A stretch of DNA of 64,000 nt from Brevundimonas vesicularis. GTDB taxonomy: Bacteria; Pseudomonadota; Alphaproteobacteria; Caulobacterales; Caulobacteraceae. Below the pieces are notes generated by a model. The model saw only the letters and a program-made list of their open reading frames with translations, was not told where the DNA came from and did no database searches. Shown in pieces: positions 1 through 8,619 of this stretch (positions are counted from its first letter, which is position 1; the number at the start of each line of letters is the position of its first letter). Location of the stretch: the NCBI RefSeq assembly GCF_014204545.1, contig NZ_JACHLJ010000001.1:310001-374000 (forward strand). Direction: 5' to 3'. Both the position numbers and the translations under genes were made by a program.

Positions 1-596
1 AGGCGTTCGGTGGCGCCCACAGCCGCCTTGGCCAGGGCGCCGGCCAGGGCCGGAGCATGACGGTCCTGAACGATGATTCCCCGCGCGCCGAACGCCAGGG
101 CCGAGCGGAAGATGGCGCCGACGTTCTGGGGATCGGTTAGCTGATCCAGCATGACGATGACGCCCTCAGCCGGCTCGGCCAGCTCTTCCAGCGACACGCC
201 TTCCAGCGGCTGGACCTTGAAGGCCAGTCCCTGATGCACGGCGCCGGGGGGCAGCATCCGGGTCAGGGCCTGGATTTCGACCACCTCGATCTTGTGGCCG
301 TTTGCGAGAGCATTGTTCTCGATCTCGGCGGCGCGCTCGGCCGTGGCCAGCAGACGACCCATCCCGCGACGGGCGGGATTCGCCAGAGCGGCCAGAACTG
401 GATGTCGGCCCCACAGAAAATTATCGGCGTCCGACTTGCCCCGATCGGGCGAACGGGGCTGGCGAGGGGTTTCCTCGCGCCGGCCAAACCCTTGCGCAGC
501 GGGCTTTTGGCCCTTGTCGCGGGGGCCGTCGGGACGGTTTCCGAAGACCGGTTTTTTACCGCTTTTACGGTCGTTGCGTTCTGATTTCGACGACAC
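1..596 (-). CDS. rlmB: 23S rRNA (guanosine-2'-O-)-methyltransferase RlmB-like (TrmH/SpoU family), truncated by the window edge
   Basis: A SpoU/TrmH-type SAM-dependent methyltransferase that 2'-O-methylates RNA; the family member expected here modifies 23S rRNA. Read on the minus strand from a GTG at 596, preceded by a GGAGGG ribosome-binding site nine bases upstream. The protein opens with about 55 basic, disordered residues, then the substrate-binding N-terminal domain (start LWGRHPVLAALANPARRG), then the SpoU fold start VMLDQLTDPQNVGAIFRSA, which carries the N-x-G-x-x-x-R motif. The C-terminal part with the trefoil knot lies outside the window. The gene is divergent from the tRNA-Tyr/tRNA-Gly/tuf unit. 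Assignment to RlmB rather than another TrmH paralogue rests on the N-terminal domain and is likely but not certain. Confidence 0.88.
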   Translation of the reverse strand, partial: MSSKSERNDRKSGKKPVFGNRPDGPRDKGQKPAAQGFGRREETPRQPRSPDRGKSDADNFLWGRHPVLAALANPARRGMGRLLATAERAAEIENNALANGHKIEVVEIQALTRMLPPGAVHQGLAFKVQPLEGVSLEELAEPAEGVIVMLDQLTDPQNVGAIFRSALAFGARGIIVQDRHAPALAGALAKAAVGATER

Positions 597-745
597 TATA
601 AGACGCCCTCCGATTTGGAGCCCCAAGGGCTTTCGGGTCTGGGCGCCCCCTCTATCCTAGAGGAGGCGACAAGCCGAAGGCTTTTGTTTCGTCCCGCTTC
701 TTTATGGGCGGAAACGAGGGGTCCGACGGTTCGACAAGGCGCGCT

Positions 746-829
746 GGGGGAATGTCCCGAGTGGCAAAGGGGGGGGACTGTAAATCCCCTGCGTAAGCTT
801 CGAAGGTTCGAGTCCTTCTTCCCCCACCA
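746..829 (+). tRNA. tRNA-Tyr (anticodon GTA)
   Basis: A class II tRNA with a 7-bp acceptor stem (GGGGGAA at 746-752 with TTCCCCC at 819-825), discriminator A and an encoded CCA at 827-829. The T arm is GAAGG-TTCGAGT-CCTTC. The anticodon GTA is at 780-782 in the loop CTGTAAA, and a long variable arm follows, as expected for bacterial tRNA-Tyr. It lies just ahead of tRNA-Gly and tuf, an arrangement known from many proteobacteria. Confidence 0.96.
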
Positions 830-910
830 CGCGCCTTGACGGATACGACGGATCAGGACGACGGAGAGGAACCGGCTGCGGCGTTCCGAAAGAACTTCCG
901 CAGTCTCCGC

Positions 911-984
911 GCGGGTATAGCACAATGGTAGTGCAGCAGCCTTCCAAGCTGAGGATGTCGGTTCGATCCCGTCTACCCGCTCCA
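911..984 (+). tRNA. tRNA-Gly (anticodon TCC)
   Basis: The acceptor stem pairs GCGGGTA (911-917) with TACCCGC (974-980); the discriminator is T and CCA is encoded (982-984). The anticodon loop CTTCCAA gives anticodon TCC. The T loop is GGTTCGATCCC-like. It sits 63 bases upstream of tuf on the same strand, so tRNA and tuf are probably co-transcribed and processed. Confidence 0.96.
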
Positions 985-1047
985 GGTTTTTAAAAGATCA
1001 GCATCGCGCCCCTCCGCTGACGGACCCGGGCCATCAGGAGTTTGGCC

Positions 1048-2238
<1,191 letters not shown>

Positions 2239-2308
2239 GAAGGCATCCTTTCGGCCTAACGCGCTCACGCGCTGCTTGAGGCCGGTTGGATACAGAGTAG
2301 CGTAACAG

Positions 2309-2340
2309 AACGGCCCCCGGAGCAATCCGGGGGCCGTTTT
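2309..2340 (+). terminator. Rho-independent terminator of tuf
   Basis: A 12-bp perfect stem, AACGGCCCCCGG (2309-2320) with CCGGGGGCCGTT (2327-2338), around the hexaloop AGCAAT and followed by a short T run. It is about 70 bases after the tuf stop codon. Confidence 0.92.
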
Positions 2341-2420
2341 GCTGTGGGTGAGCCACCGGCGCTCGCAACGGGCATGCTGTTCAGGCGTTAGGATCGTCTG
2401 CCGAACAGCCAAGGTTCAAG

Positions 2421-4016
2421 ATGCGTCTGATCTCGTTGCTTGCGTGCCTTGTCGCCCTGTCGGCCTGCGCCACCCATCCCGGCAAGGTGGATCAGGTCCG
2501 GTTCGCCAAGGACGCCAAGCCGGTGTTGGCGACGACCGAATCCGGGACGGTGCGCGGCGTCGATGGGGCGGGGACGAGAGCGTTCCTGGGCGTGCCGTTC
2601 GCAGCGCCGCCCGTCGGCGAACAGCGCTGGCGGGCGCCGCAGCCGATCCAGGCTTGGCAGGGCGTTCGGGACGCGACGCGGATCAGCTCGGACTGCACCC
2701 AGGCGATCGGGCGACGTTCGATCCTGGGCGGCGGCGGCGGGATCGTCGTCGGGTCCGAGGACTGTCTGTATCTGAACATTTATACGCCGGGCGGAGACGC
2801 GGCCGAGGCGCGGCCGGTGATGGTCTATATCCCGGGCGGCGCTTTCACCGTGGGGGCGGGCGCCAACTACGATCCGTCGAAACTGGCGCGCGAGCAGGGA
2901 CGGGTGGTCGTGACGATGAACTATCGGCTCGGCGCGCTGGGCTGGCTGGCGCATCCGGGGTTTCAGGCGACCGGCGAAGGCTTTGGGGGAAACTTCGGCC
3001 TGATGGATCAGCAGGCCGCGCTGAAGTGGGTGCATCGGAACATTGCGGCCTTTGGCGGCGATCCAGGCGACGTTACCCTGTTCGCCGAGAGCGCGGGCGC
3101 ATGGACGGCCTGTTACCTGATGGCGTCGCCGCAGTCGCAACGGCTGTATCAGCGCGTCATCATGCAGAGCGGCGGATGTCTTGAGCCGTCGTCCCTGGTC
3201 AGTGCGCAGGATGCGGCCCAGTCGGGGCCGATGTTCGCCGAAAGGCTGGGCTGCACCGGCGACGATCAGATTGCTTGTCTGAAAGCGCTTCCGGCCTGGC
3301 GGCTGTCGCGGGCGGCGTCATTAAGGGCGGGGATCAACGGGCCGGGATCATGGGGGCCGGTGCACACGGACGCCACTGTGCCGGAAAACCCGGCGGTCGC
3401 GATCCGCGAGGGGCGGTTCACGCGCGTGCCCGTCCTCGTCGGGACGAACCTCGATGAGGGGCGGCTGTTCGCTAACGAGGTGCAGGACATGGATCGCTAT
3501 CAAAAGGAGACGATCTGGATGTATGGCGACCAGGGCGCGCGGGTGCTGGCGCGCTATCCGGTGGGAGAGGACGGCCCCGCCTATGCCATCGCCACCAACT
3601 TCACGGATCAAAGGTTCGCCTGTCCGTCACAGGCCTTGCGGCGACTGCTGGCCCAGCATGTGCCGGTGTGGGGCTATGAGTTCGCGGATCGCAGGGCGCC
3701 GTTTGTCTTGCCGCATCGGATCGTCGGTCTGGATTTAGGCGCCTATCACGCCAGCGAACTGGCCTATGTGTTCGGCACGCGCTGGGTGTTTGCTGATCCC
3801 AAGCGGTTCACGCCTGAGCAGAAGGCGCTGTCGGAGCGGATGCAAAGGTTGTGGGCGACGTTCGGCAGGTCGGCCTTCGCCGCCGAATGGCCCCGCGTCG
3901 AGGGTGCGGGGCCGGTGCGGGTGTTCAAGCCAGACGGCGATGTCATGGACGACGGCTTCTTCGAACGCCACCACTGCGACTTCTGGGACGGGACGCCGTT
4001 CGGCGCCGTCCACTAG
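2421..4016 (+). CDS. Type B carboxylesterase, predicted lipoprotein
   Basis: A 531-aa alpha/beta hydrolase of the carboxylesterase/lipase type B family, expected to hydrolyse esters in the periplasm or at the outer membrane. The N-terminus is a lipoprotein signal with lipobox Cys16 (VALSAC). Family signatures are EDCLYLN (113-119), the oxyanion-hole stretch YIPGGAF, the nucleophile elbow AESAGA with Ser224, GTNLDEG with acid Glu346, and AYHASELAYVFG with catalytic His443. The elbow is A-E-S-A-G rather than the more common G-E-S-A-G. Full length for the family. Its stop codon overlaps that of the convergent L,D-transpeptidase in a shared CTAG. The natural substrate cannot be deduced. Confidence 0.93.
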   Translation: MRLISLLACLVALSACATHPGKVDQVRFAKDAKPVLATTESGTVRGVDGAGTRAFLGVPFAAPPVGEQRWRAPQPIQAWQGVRDATRISSDCTQAIGRRSILGGGGGIVVGSEDCLYLNIYTPGGDAAEARPVMVYIPGGAFTVGAGANYDPSKLAREQGRVVVTMNYRLGALGWLAHPGFQATGEGFGGNFGLMDQQAALKWVHRNIAAFGGDPGDVTLFAESAGAWTACYLMASPQSQRLYQRVIMQSGGCLEPSSLVSAQDAAQSGPMFAERLGCTGDDQIACLKALPAWRLSRAASLRAGINGPGSWGPVHTDATVPENPAVAIREGRFTRVPVLVGTNLDEGRLFANEVQDMDRYQKETIWMYGDQGARVLARYPVGEDGPAYAIATNFTDQRFACPSQALRRLLAQHVPVWGYEFADRRAPFVLPHRIVGLDLGAYHASELAYVFGTRWVFADPKRFTPEQKALSERMQRLWATFGRSAFAAEWPRVEGAGPVRVFKPDGDVMDDGFFERHHCDFWDGTPFGAVH

Positions 4017-5080
4017 ATAAAGCGGACGGTGACGCCCGGCTTGACCTTGTCGGCCAGCATCCAGGCGTCCCAGTTGGTCAGGCGCACGCAGCCGTGCGAG
4101 GCCGTCTTGCCGACCAGATGCGGGTCTGGCGTGCCGTGGATGCCGTAGCTGGGCTTGTTCAGATCGATCCAGACGACGCCCACGGGATTGTTCGGACCGG
4201 GTTTGACGACGACCTTCGTCTTGCCGTCGCCATAGCTGAGTTTCGACGGGTCGTAGGTGTAGTCCGGGTTCCGCGCCACGCCGTTGACCTTGACCGTGCC
4301 GGTCGGGGTCGGGTTGTCGCCGCTGCCGATGGTGGCCGGGAAGTAGGCGATCAGCTTGCCGTCGGCGCCGAATGCCTTGACCGAGCCTTCGCTCTTGTCG
4401 ACGTCGATGTGGTCCACGTCGGCGGGCAGGGGTGCGCTGTTGACGGCGGGGACAAGTAGGCCTTGGCCAACGCGGTTGAAGTCGGCGCCGGGGTTCATGG
4501 CGCGCAGCAAGGCCTCGGTGACGTGGAAACGTTCGGCCAAGGCCTCGACGATATTGGCGTAACCCATGTGCGCCGCCTGACCCTGAGCCTCCAACTCAGT
4601 GGGCACGACGCCGAGGTAGGGTCCGGCGATGTCCTGCTGGGTGATGGTGTAGGTGGTGGTCACAGCGCCCGGTCCGGCGGCGGCGCGCAGTCGGCCGAGC
4701 ACGTCAGCGTTCAACTCGCCGTTTACGGTCATGCCGTTGGCTTCCTGAAACGCCGAAATCGCCTGACGCATGTTCGACCCGGCCAGGCCGTCGATCGCGC
4801 CGGGCGAGAAGCGGGCGCGCTCCAGAAGCACCTGGGCGCGGATCAGGGCGGGCTGCGGCTGCGGCTGGGCGGCGTTCGGGGCGGCTGGCTGGCCGTCTTG
4901 CGCGGCGGGCGGCGGCGCATAGGCGGTGTTTTCGATGGCGTCACGTGAAAGCGGGCCGGTTTGGCCCACTTGCGCGGCCTCGGCCGTCTGCGCCGCTGGG
5001 GCGGCTGCGTTTTCCTCCTTCGGCGAACAGGCGCCCAGAGAGAGAACTGCGAGTGCGGCGAGGTAGGCGGGACGGTTCAT
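4013..5080 (-). CDS. L,D-transpeptidase (YkuD) lipoprotein with peptidoglycan-binding domain
   Basis: A cell-wall enzyme predicted to form 3-3 peptidoglycan crosslinks or attach proteins to the wall. It has 355 aa. A lipobox with Cys18 (LSLGAC) is followed by an Ala/Pro/Gln-rich linker, a PG_binding_1-like domain (about 77-132), a LysM-like stretch (about 144-213) and the YkuD domain (about 222-355). Active-site elements are visible: HGTP (His315) and SHGCVRLTNWD with catalytic Cys331. The domain order LysM-like then YkuD is typical of ErfK/YbiS-like enzymes. It converges with, and shares a CTAG stop overlap with, the carboxylesterase gene. The family call is secure, the exact crosslinking role is not. 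Confidence 0.95.
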   Translation of the reverse strand: MNRPAYLAALAVLSLGACSPKEENAAAPAAQTAEAAQVGQTGPLSRDAIENTAYAPPPAAQDGQPAAPNAAQPQPQPALIRAQVLLERARFSPGAIDGLAGSNMRQAISAFQEANGMTVNGELNADVLGRLRAAAGPGAVTTTYTITQQDIAGPYLGVVPTELEAQGQAAHMGYANIVEALAERFHVTEALLRAMNPGADFNRVGQGLLVPAVNSAPLPADVDHIDVDKSEGSVKAFGADGKLIAYFPATIGSGDNPTPTGTVKVNGVARNPDYTYDPSKLSYGDGKTKVVVKPGPNNPVGVVWIDLNKPSYGIHGTPDPHLVGKTASHGCVRLTNWDAWMLADKVKPGVTVRFI

Positions 5081-5119
5081 ATGGGACTTTCGAGATAGTG
5101 AGTGCAGACGGTCGGTGTT

Positions 5120-5281
5120 TCAGTTGGGTTCGCCGGTTGCAGGGTCGGTTTCGGTCTCGCCGGAGTTCGACGAATCCTTCGAGCCCTTGGGTTCGGTCGC
5201 CGGGCGCGGCGGCTGGCCGTCGGCGTCCGGGCGCAGGTTTTCGTTCTCGACGGCTTTGCTGTCAGGGCGTTGATCGGTCAT
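5120..5281 (-). CDS. Small acidic disordered protein (53 aa), unknown function
   Basis: A short gene supported by a clear AAGGAG ribosome-binding site six bases before its ATG (5279-5281) and by high-GC third codon positions. The product begins MTDQRPDSKAVENENLRP and ends DPATGEPN. It is rich in Asp, Glu, Pro, Ser and Thr, has no hydrophobic segment and no Cys, and is probably intrinsically disordered and cytoplasmic. It lies immediately upstream of the L,D-transpeptidase on the same strand (39 bases from its stop to that gene's start) and could be co-transcribed with it. I do not recognise a family. Confidence 0.7.
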   Translation of the reverse strand: MTDQRPDSKAVENENLRPDADGQPPRPATEPKGSKDSSNSGETETDPATGEPN

Positions 5282-5430
5282 GGTCTTCTCCTTGGCTCAC
5301 TCAAACGCGCCAAGGCGACCGCGGCTCCGTGAACGCGCGTTCACCATGCCGATGAACCCTGATGAAACACGCATAGGGCAGATTGGGGTGCGGAATGGAC
5401 CTTGCTGCGCAGGGCCCCGAGAGGATGCGT

Positions 5431-6591
5431 ATGGGCGGAATGCTGCAGGTCGAGATCAGGGACGCGGCGGCGATGGACGCCGCCGCCGTCGCCCTGTGGC
5501 GCGGGTGGACAGCTGGCAACCCTGATCTGGCCAGCCCCTATTTCCGCTGGGACTATGCCGAGATCGCCTCGCGGGTCTGCCCCGGCGCGGCGATCGCCGT
5601 GTTCCGGCGGGATGGCGAGATCGTCGGCTTTTTCCCGCATCAGCGACGCGGGGGAGCGGTGCAGCCGCTGGGCGCGCCGATGAACGACTATCATGGCGTC
5701 ATCGCCCCGGCGGACGAGACGATCACGCTGGAAGAGGTGGCGCGGCTGTTGAAGGCCAAGCGGCTAAACGTGCCCGGCTGGATCGGTGCGGGCGAGACGG
5801 GGCAGGCGCGAGAGACCGTACAGGTGGCCATGTCCAAGACGGGCTATGACGACTGGTACGCCGAGCGTCGCAAGACCTTCGCCAAATACTTCAAGGACAA
5901 GGAGCGGGCGCGCCGCAGCCTGGAGGCCGAACTGGGGCCGATCCGGGTGGAGCGGGGTCTCAGAGATCCTGCGCTGCTGGATCATCTGATCGCGCTGAAG
6001 GCGGTGCAGTATCGCCGCTCGGGCCTGCACGACATCTTCGCCTGCGGCTGGACGCGGGATCTGCTCCACGCGCTGATGAGCGAGCCGCGAGCAGGCTTCG
6101 GCGCCTCGATGGCGGCGATGCACGCGGGCGACAAGCTGGTGGCGATCGAGTTCTCGCTGCACGCCGGGCGGCATTACCATTTCTGGTTCCCCGCTTATGA
6201 GCCGACGCTGGCGCGGTGTTCGCCGGGCATCCTGCTGAGCATGGACACGATGCGGCTGGCGGCGGCCGAGGGCTTCCGGGTGTTCGACTTCGGCTTCGAG
6301 GGCGAGACCTACAAGAAGTATTTCGTCAACGCGCGGCAGACGGTTCGCGAGGCCGTGGTGATGCAGCCGGGCGTGACCCAGGCGTTGGGCGACATCACGG
6401 TGGCGGCGTTGAACAGGGCGGGTGGACGCGGCGAGGCGGTGCGGGCGTCCCTGCGCCGGCGCTGGGCCACCATCGAAGCCTGCGAGGCGACGCCGGTCGG
6501 GCGGCTGAGGGGCGCGGCGGTCGCCGCACGGTCGGCTGTCCAGAAGGCGGCCGCCAAGAAGAAGACGCCAGCGCGCGTCGCCCACGTTTGA
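5431..6591 (+). CDS. CelD/FemAB-like GNAT acyltransferase
   Basis: A protein of about 386 aa with the double-GNAT architecture of the Acetyltransf_6 (CelD/BioF2-like, FemAB-related) group, which transfers acyl or aminoacyl groups to sugars or peptides in envelope polymer synthesis. The N-terminal half has SPYFRWDYAEI and AVFRRDGEIVGFFPHQRRG. The C-terminal half has LVAIEFSLHAGRHYHFWFPAYEPTLARCSPGILL and FDFGFEGETYKKYFVNARQTV, the usual signature of this group. The tail is Lys/Ala-rich. Candidate in-frame starts are ATGs at 5395, 5425, 5431 and 5440; 5431 has GAGAGG six bases upstream. The cupin gene follows 10 bases later, so the two are very likely one operon. Acceptor substrate unknown. Confidence 0.82.
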   Translation: MGGMLQVEIRDAAAMDAAAVALWRGWTAGNPDLASPYFRWDYAEIASRVCPGAAIAVFRRDGEIVGFFPHQRRGGAVQPLGAPMNDYHGVIAPADETITLEEVARLLKAKRLNVPGWIGAGETGQARETVQVAMSKTGYDDWYAERRKTFAKYFKDKERARRSLEAELGPIRVERGLRDPALLDHLIALKAVQYRRSGLHDIFACGWTRDLLHALMSEPRAGFGASMAAMHAGDKLVAIEFSLHAGRHYHFWFPAYEPTLARCSPGILLSMDTMRLAAAEGFRVFDFGFEGETYKKYFVNARQTVREAVVMQPGVTQALGDITVAALNRAGGRGEAVRASLRRRWATIEACEATPVGRLRGAAVAARSAVQKAAAKKKTPARVAHV

Positions 6592-6601
6592 GGATATCGG
6601 C

Positions 6602-7516
6602 ATGACCCAACGTCGCACACGCTATCCGGGCCCGATCGCCGAGGCCAAGACCCACGCCCACACCCTGATCGAGCAAGGGTTCGCCGAGGACGGGGCGCTG
6701 GCCGCCGTGCTGGATCGCTATCCGGCCGAGCTGTTCGACATCAACCTGTATGATTACGACGACGACGGGCAGGTGTCCTTGCGCACCGGCGCACGCGGGC
6801 GGCTGTCGGGCGAGGAGCTGCTGGAGGCGATCAAACAGGGTCGGCTGTGGGTCAATCTGCGCGGGGTCGAGACGGGCTGGCCTGAACTGTGGGCGGCGGC
6901 GATGGAGGATTTCGCCGCGATCCAGGCGACCTATCCGAAAATGCGGGCGGTGCGGAATGCGGGGCAGCTGATCCTGTCGTCGCCCAAGGCGCGCGTGCCC
7001 TATCATTTCGATGCGGCAGGCGTGGTGCTGTTTCACCTGCGCGGGCGCAAGCGGCTGTTCGTCTATCCCGGCGATGAGGGCCATCTGCCCGAGCGAAACA
7101 TGGAACAGGTGGTCGCGCGTCAGACGACCGAGGAACTGCCTTACACGCTGGCGTTCGAACAGGACGCGCAGATCATGGATCTGGAGCCAGGCCACGCCCT
7201 GACCTGGCCGCTCTATGCGCCGCACCGGGTGGAGAATCTGGACCGCTTCTGCGTCAGTTTGTCGATGGATTTCCAGACCTGGCCGTCGCGGTTCCGCAAC
7301 GGGGCGCTGTTCACCAATGCGGTGATCCGCAGCCGGGGCGGGCGGCCGCGCTTCACCGACGGCATGACGACGCCGGAGCTGGCGGCGCGCTGGGCCGCGT
7401 CGCTGGCGCTGAAGAAGGCGGGGGCGATGAAGAGCAAGATCGCCAACTTCGAGCGCGACTTCGAGCCGGAGATCGGCGCGGCGGACGGCGCGGGCGCGCT
7501 GAACGCCTCGTCATGA
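6602..7516 (+). CDS. JmjC/cupin-like protein (putative Fe(II)/2-oxoglutarate dioxygenase)
   Basis: A 304-aa soluble protein resembling the cupin-8/JmjC-like group. The metal-binding pattern is visible: an H-x-D (PYHFDAAGVVLFHLRGRKRLF) and a downstream His in LYAPHRVENLDRFCVSLSMDF. The family average for such proteins is similar in length. These enzymes usually hydroxylate protein or small-molecule substrates, but many annotated members have no known substrate. It is in the same operon as the preceding CelD-like acyltransferase (10-base spacing), which suggests a shared substrate. GAGG lies nine bases before the ATG. The fold call is moderately sure, catalytic activity is inference. Confidence 0.72.
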   Translation: MTQRRTRYPGPIAEAKTHAHTLIEQGFAEDGALAAVLDRYPAELFDINLYDYDDDGQVSLRTGARGRLSGEELLEAIKQGRLWVNLRGVETGWPELWAAAMEDFAAIQATYPKMRAVRNAGQLILSSPKARVPYHFDAAGVVLFHLRGRKRLFVYPGDEGHLPERNMEQVVARQTTEELPYTLAFEQDAQIMDLEPGHALTWPLYAPHRVENLDRFCVSLSMDFQTWPSRFRNGALFTNAVIRSRGGRPRFTDGMTTPELAARWAASLALKKAGAMKSKIANFERDFEPEIGAADGAGALNASS

Positions 7517-7527
7517 GCTCGGGGTGT

Positions 7528-7553
7528 TAATTCGAGTTCATGACCTCGAGTTA
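7528..7553. promoter_or_regulatory. Inverted repeat TAATTCGAG-N8-CTCGAGTTA, candidate operator
   Basis: Two 9-base arms, TAATTCGAG (7528-7536) and CTCGAGTTA (7545-7553), match in eight of nine positions when one is reverse-complemented. They lie between the cupin gene and the GIN-domain gene, 62 bases before the latter's ATG. Symmetry and position suit a dimeric regulator. No T run follows, so it is a poor terminator. Confidence 0.4.
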
Positions 7554-7614
7554 AAATGACTTGGGCGCGGGCGGCGCGCACCTTCTCTCCACATTCGGGA
7601 AGGGAACACCGCTC

Positions 7615-8502
7615 ATGAAAACCGCACTGATCGCCGCAGCCGCCGTCGCCACCCTGACCGGGTTCGTCGCCGCGCCCGCTTCGGCCGCCGAGGTCGAGAT
7701 CCGCAACGCCGTCGCCCGCGTGGTGGTGATCGTCGAGGATCGTCAGGATATCGGGGTCGAGGTCACGCAAGGCCAGACGCGCTTGCCGGCCATCCAGGTT
7801 CGCCGCGACGGCAATGACGTCAAGATCGACGGCGGCCTGCGCCGTAACGGCATGTGGGGCGGCAACAGCGCCATTCGCAACTGCAACTCCGGCCGCAGCG
7901 ATGCGGGCCAGCCGGGGCAGGGGGCGACCGTCGAGGTGCGCGACCTGGGCCGCATCCGCCTGGAGGACGCGCCTTTGATCGTCGTGCGCACGCCGCGCGC
8001 GGTGGATGTCAGCGCCAGCGGCGTGGTCTTCGGCTCGGTCGGACGCGGCGCGCGATCGGTCGAGTTGGACAATGGCGGCTGCGGCAACTGGAACGTGGCC
8101 AATGTGGACGGCGATCTGGAACTGGGCCTGGGGGGCTCGGGTGCGATCCGCGCGGGAACGTCTCGATCGCTGAACGCCAGCGTCGGCGGTTCGGGTTCCA
8201 TCTCCGCCGGCGCGACTGGAGCCCTGAAGGCGGCCGTGGGTGGATCGGGCAATGTCGAGGTGGCCAGCGCCGGCGGACGCAGCGAACTGTCCATCGGCGG
8301 CTCGGGCGGTGTGAATGTGCGGCAGGGCCGAATGGACAAGCTGTCGGTCGCCATCGGCGGCTCGGGCGATGTTCGATACGGCGGCGCAACGCGCGACCTG
8401 GACGTGGCGATCGCCGGATCGGGCAGCGTCCGCGTCGCCTCGGCAACGGGATCGGTTTCTCGCTCCGTCGTCGGATCGGGAACCCTGCAGATCGGGCAGT
8501 AA
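7615..8502 (+). CDS. Secreted GIN-domain (DUF2807-like) protein
   Basis: A 295-aa exported protein with a classical signal peptide (MKTALIAAAAVATLTGFVAAPASAAEVE). The mature part contains a series of short repeats around a Gly-Ser-Gly core (LGGSGAIRAG, VGGSGSISAG, VGGSGNVEVA, IGGSGGVNVR, IGGSGDVRYG, IAGSGSVRVA), each about 20 residues apart. This is the pattern of the right-handed beta-helical head-GIN/DUF2807 domain found in surface or periplasmic proteins and thought to mediate adhesion or binding. The start at 7615 has AAGGGAA upstream; an in-frame TTG at 7561 would put non-signal residues in front. A candidate operator and a 3' hairpin flank the gene. Ligand unknown. Confidence 0.82.
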   Translation: MKTALIAAAAVATLTGFVAAPASAAEVEIRNAVARVVVIVEDRQDIGVEVTQGQTRLPAIQVRRDGNDVKIDGGLRRNGMWGGNSAIRNCNSGRSDAGQPGQGATVEVRDLGRIRLEDAPLIVVRTPRAVDVSASGVVFGSVGRGARSVELDNGGCGNWNVANVDGDLELGLGGSGAIRAGTSRSLNASVGGSGSISAGATGALKAAVGGSGNVEVASAGGRSELSIGGSGGVNVRQGRMDKLSVAIGGSGDVRYGGATRDLDVAIAGSGSVRVASATGSVSRSVVGSGTLQIGQ

Positions 8503-8521
8503 GACCCGAGCGACGAGAAGG

Positions 8522-8552
8522 CCCCCGGTCGTGGAACCCCGGGGGTGTTTTC
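8522..8552 (+). terminator. Terminator-like hairpin after the GIN-domain gene
   Basis: The stem CCCCCGG (8522-8528) pairs with CCGGGGG (8539-8545), followed by TGTTTT. It is 20 bases downstream of the plus-strand stop. Confidence 0.7.
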
Positions 8553-8563
8553 CGGCCAAACAA

Positions 8564-8593
8564 AAAGCCCCGGCGGATTGCTCCGCCGGGGCT
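8564..8593 (-). terminator. Terminator of the minus-strand outer-membrane protein gene
   Basis: A 12-bp perfect stem, AGCCCCGGCGGA (8566-8577) with TCCGCCGGGGCT (8582-8593), loop TTGC. On the minus strand the hairpin is followed by CTTTTTG, the T tract expected for the gene ending at 8620. Confidence 0.88.
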
Positions 8594-8619
8594 CTTCGTA
8601 GGGCTCAGGTCCGAGACGC

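Noticed and set aside
836..841. TTGACG between tRNA-Tyr and tRNA-Gly as a separate tuf promoter
   Set aside because: No acceptable -10 element lies 15-18 bases downstream, nor a Caulobacter-type -10 at the expected distance.
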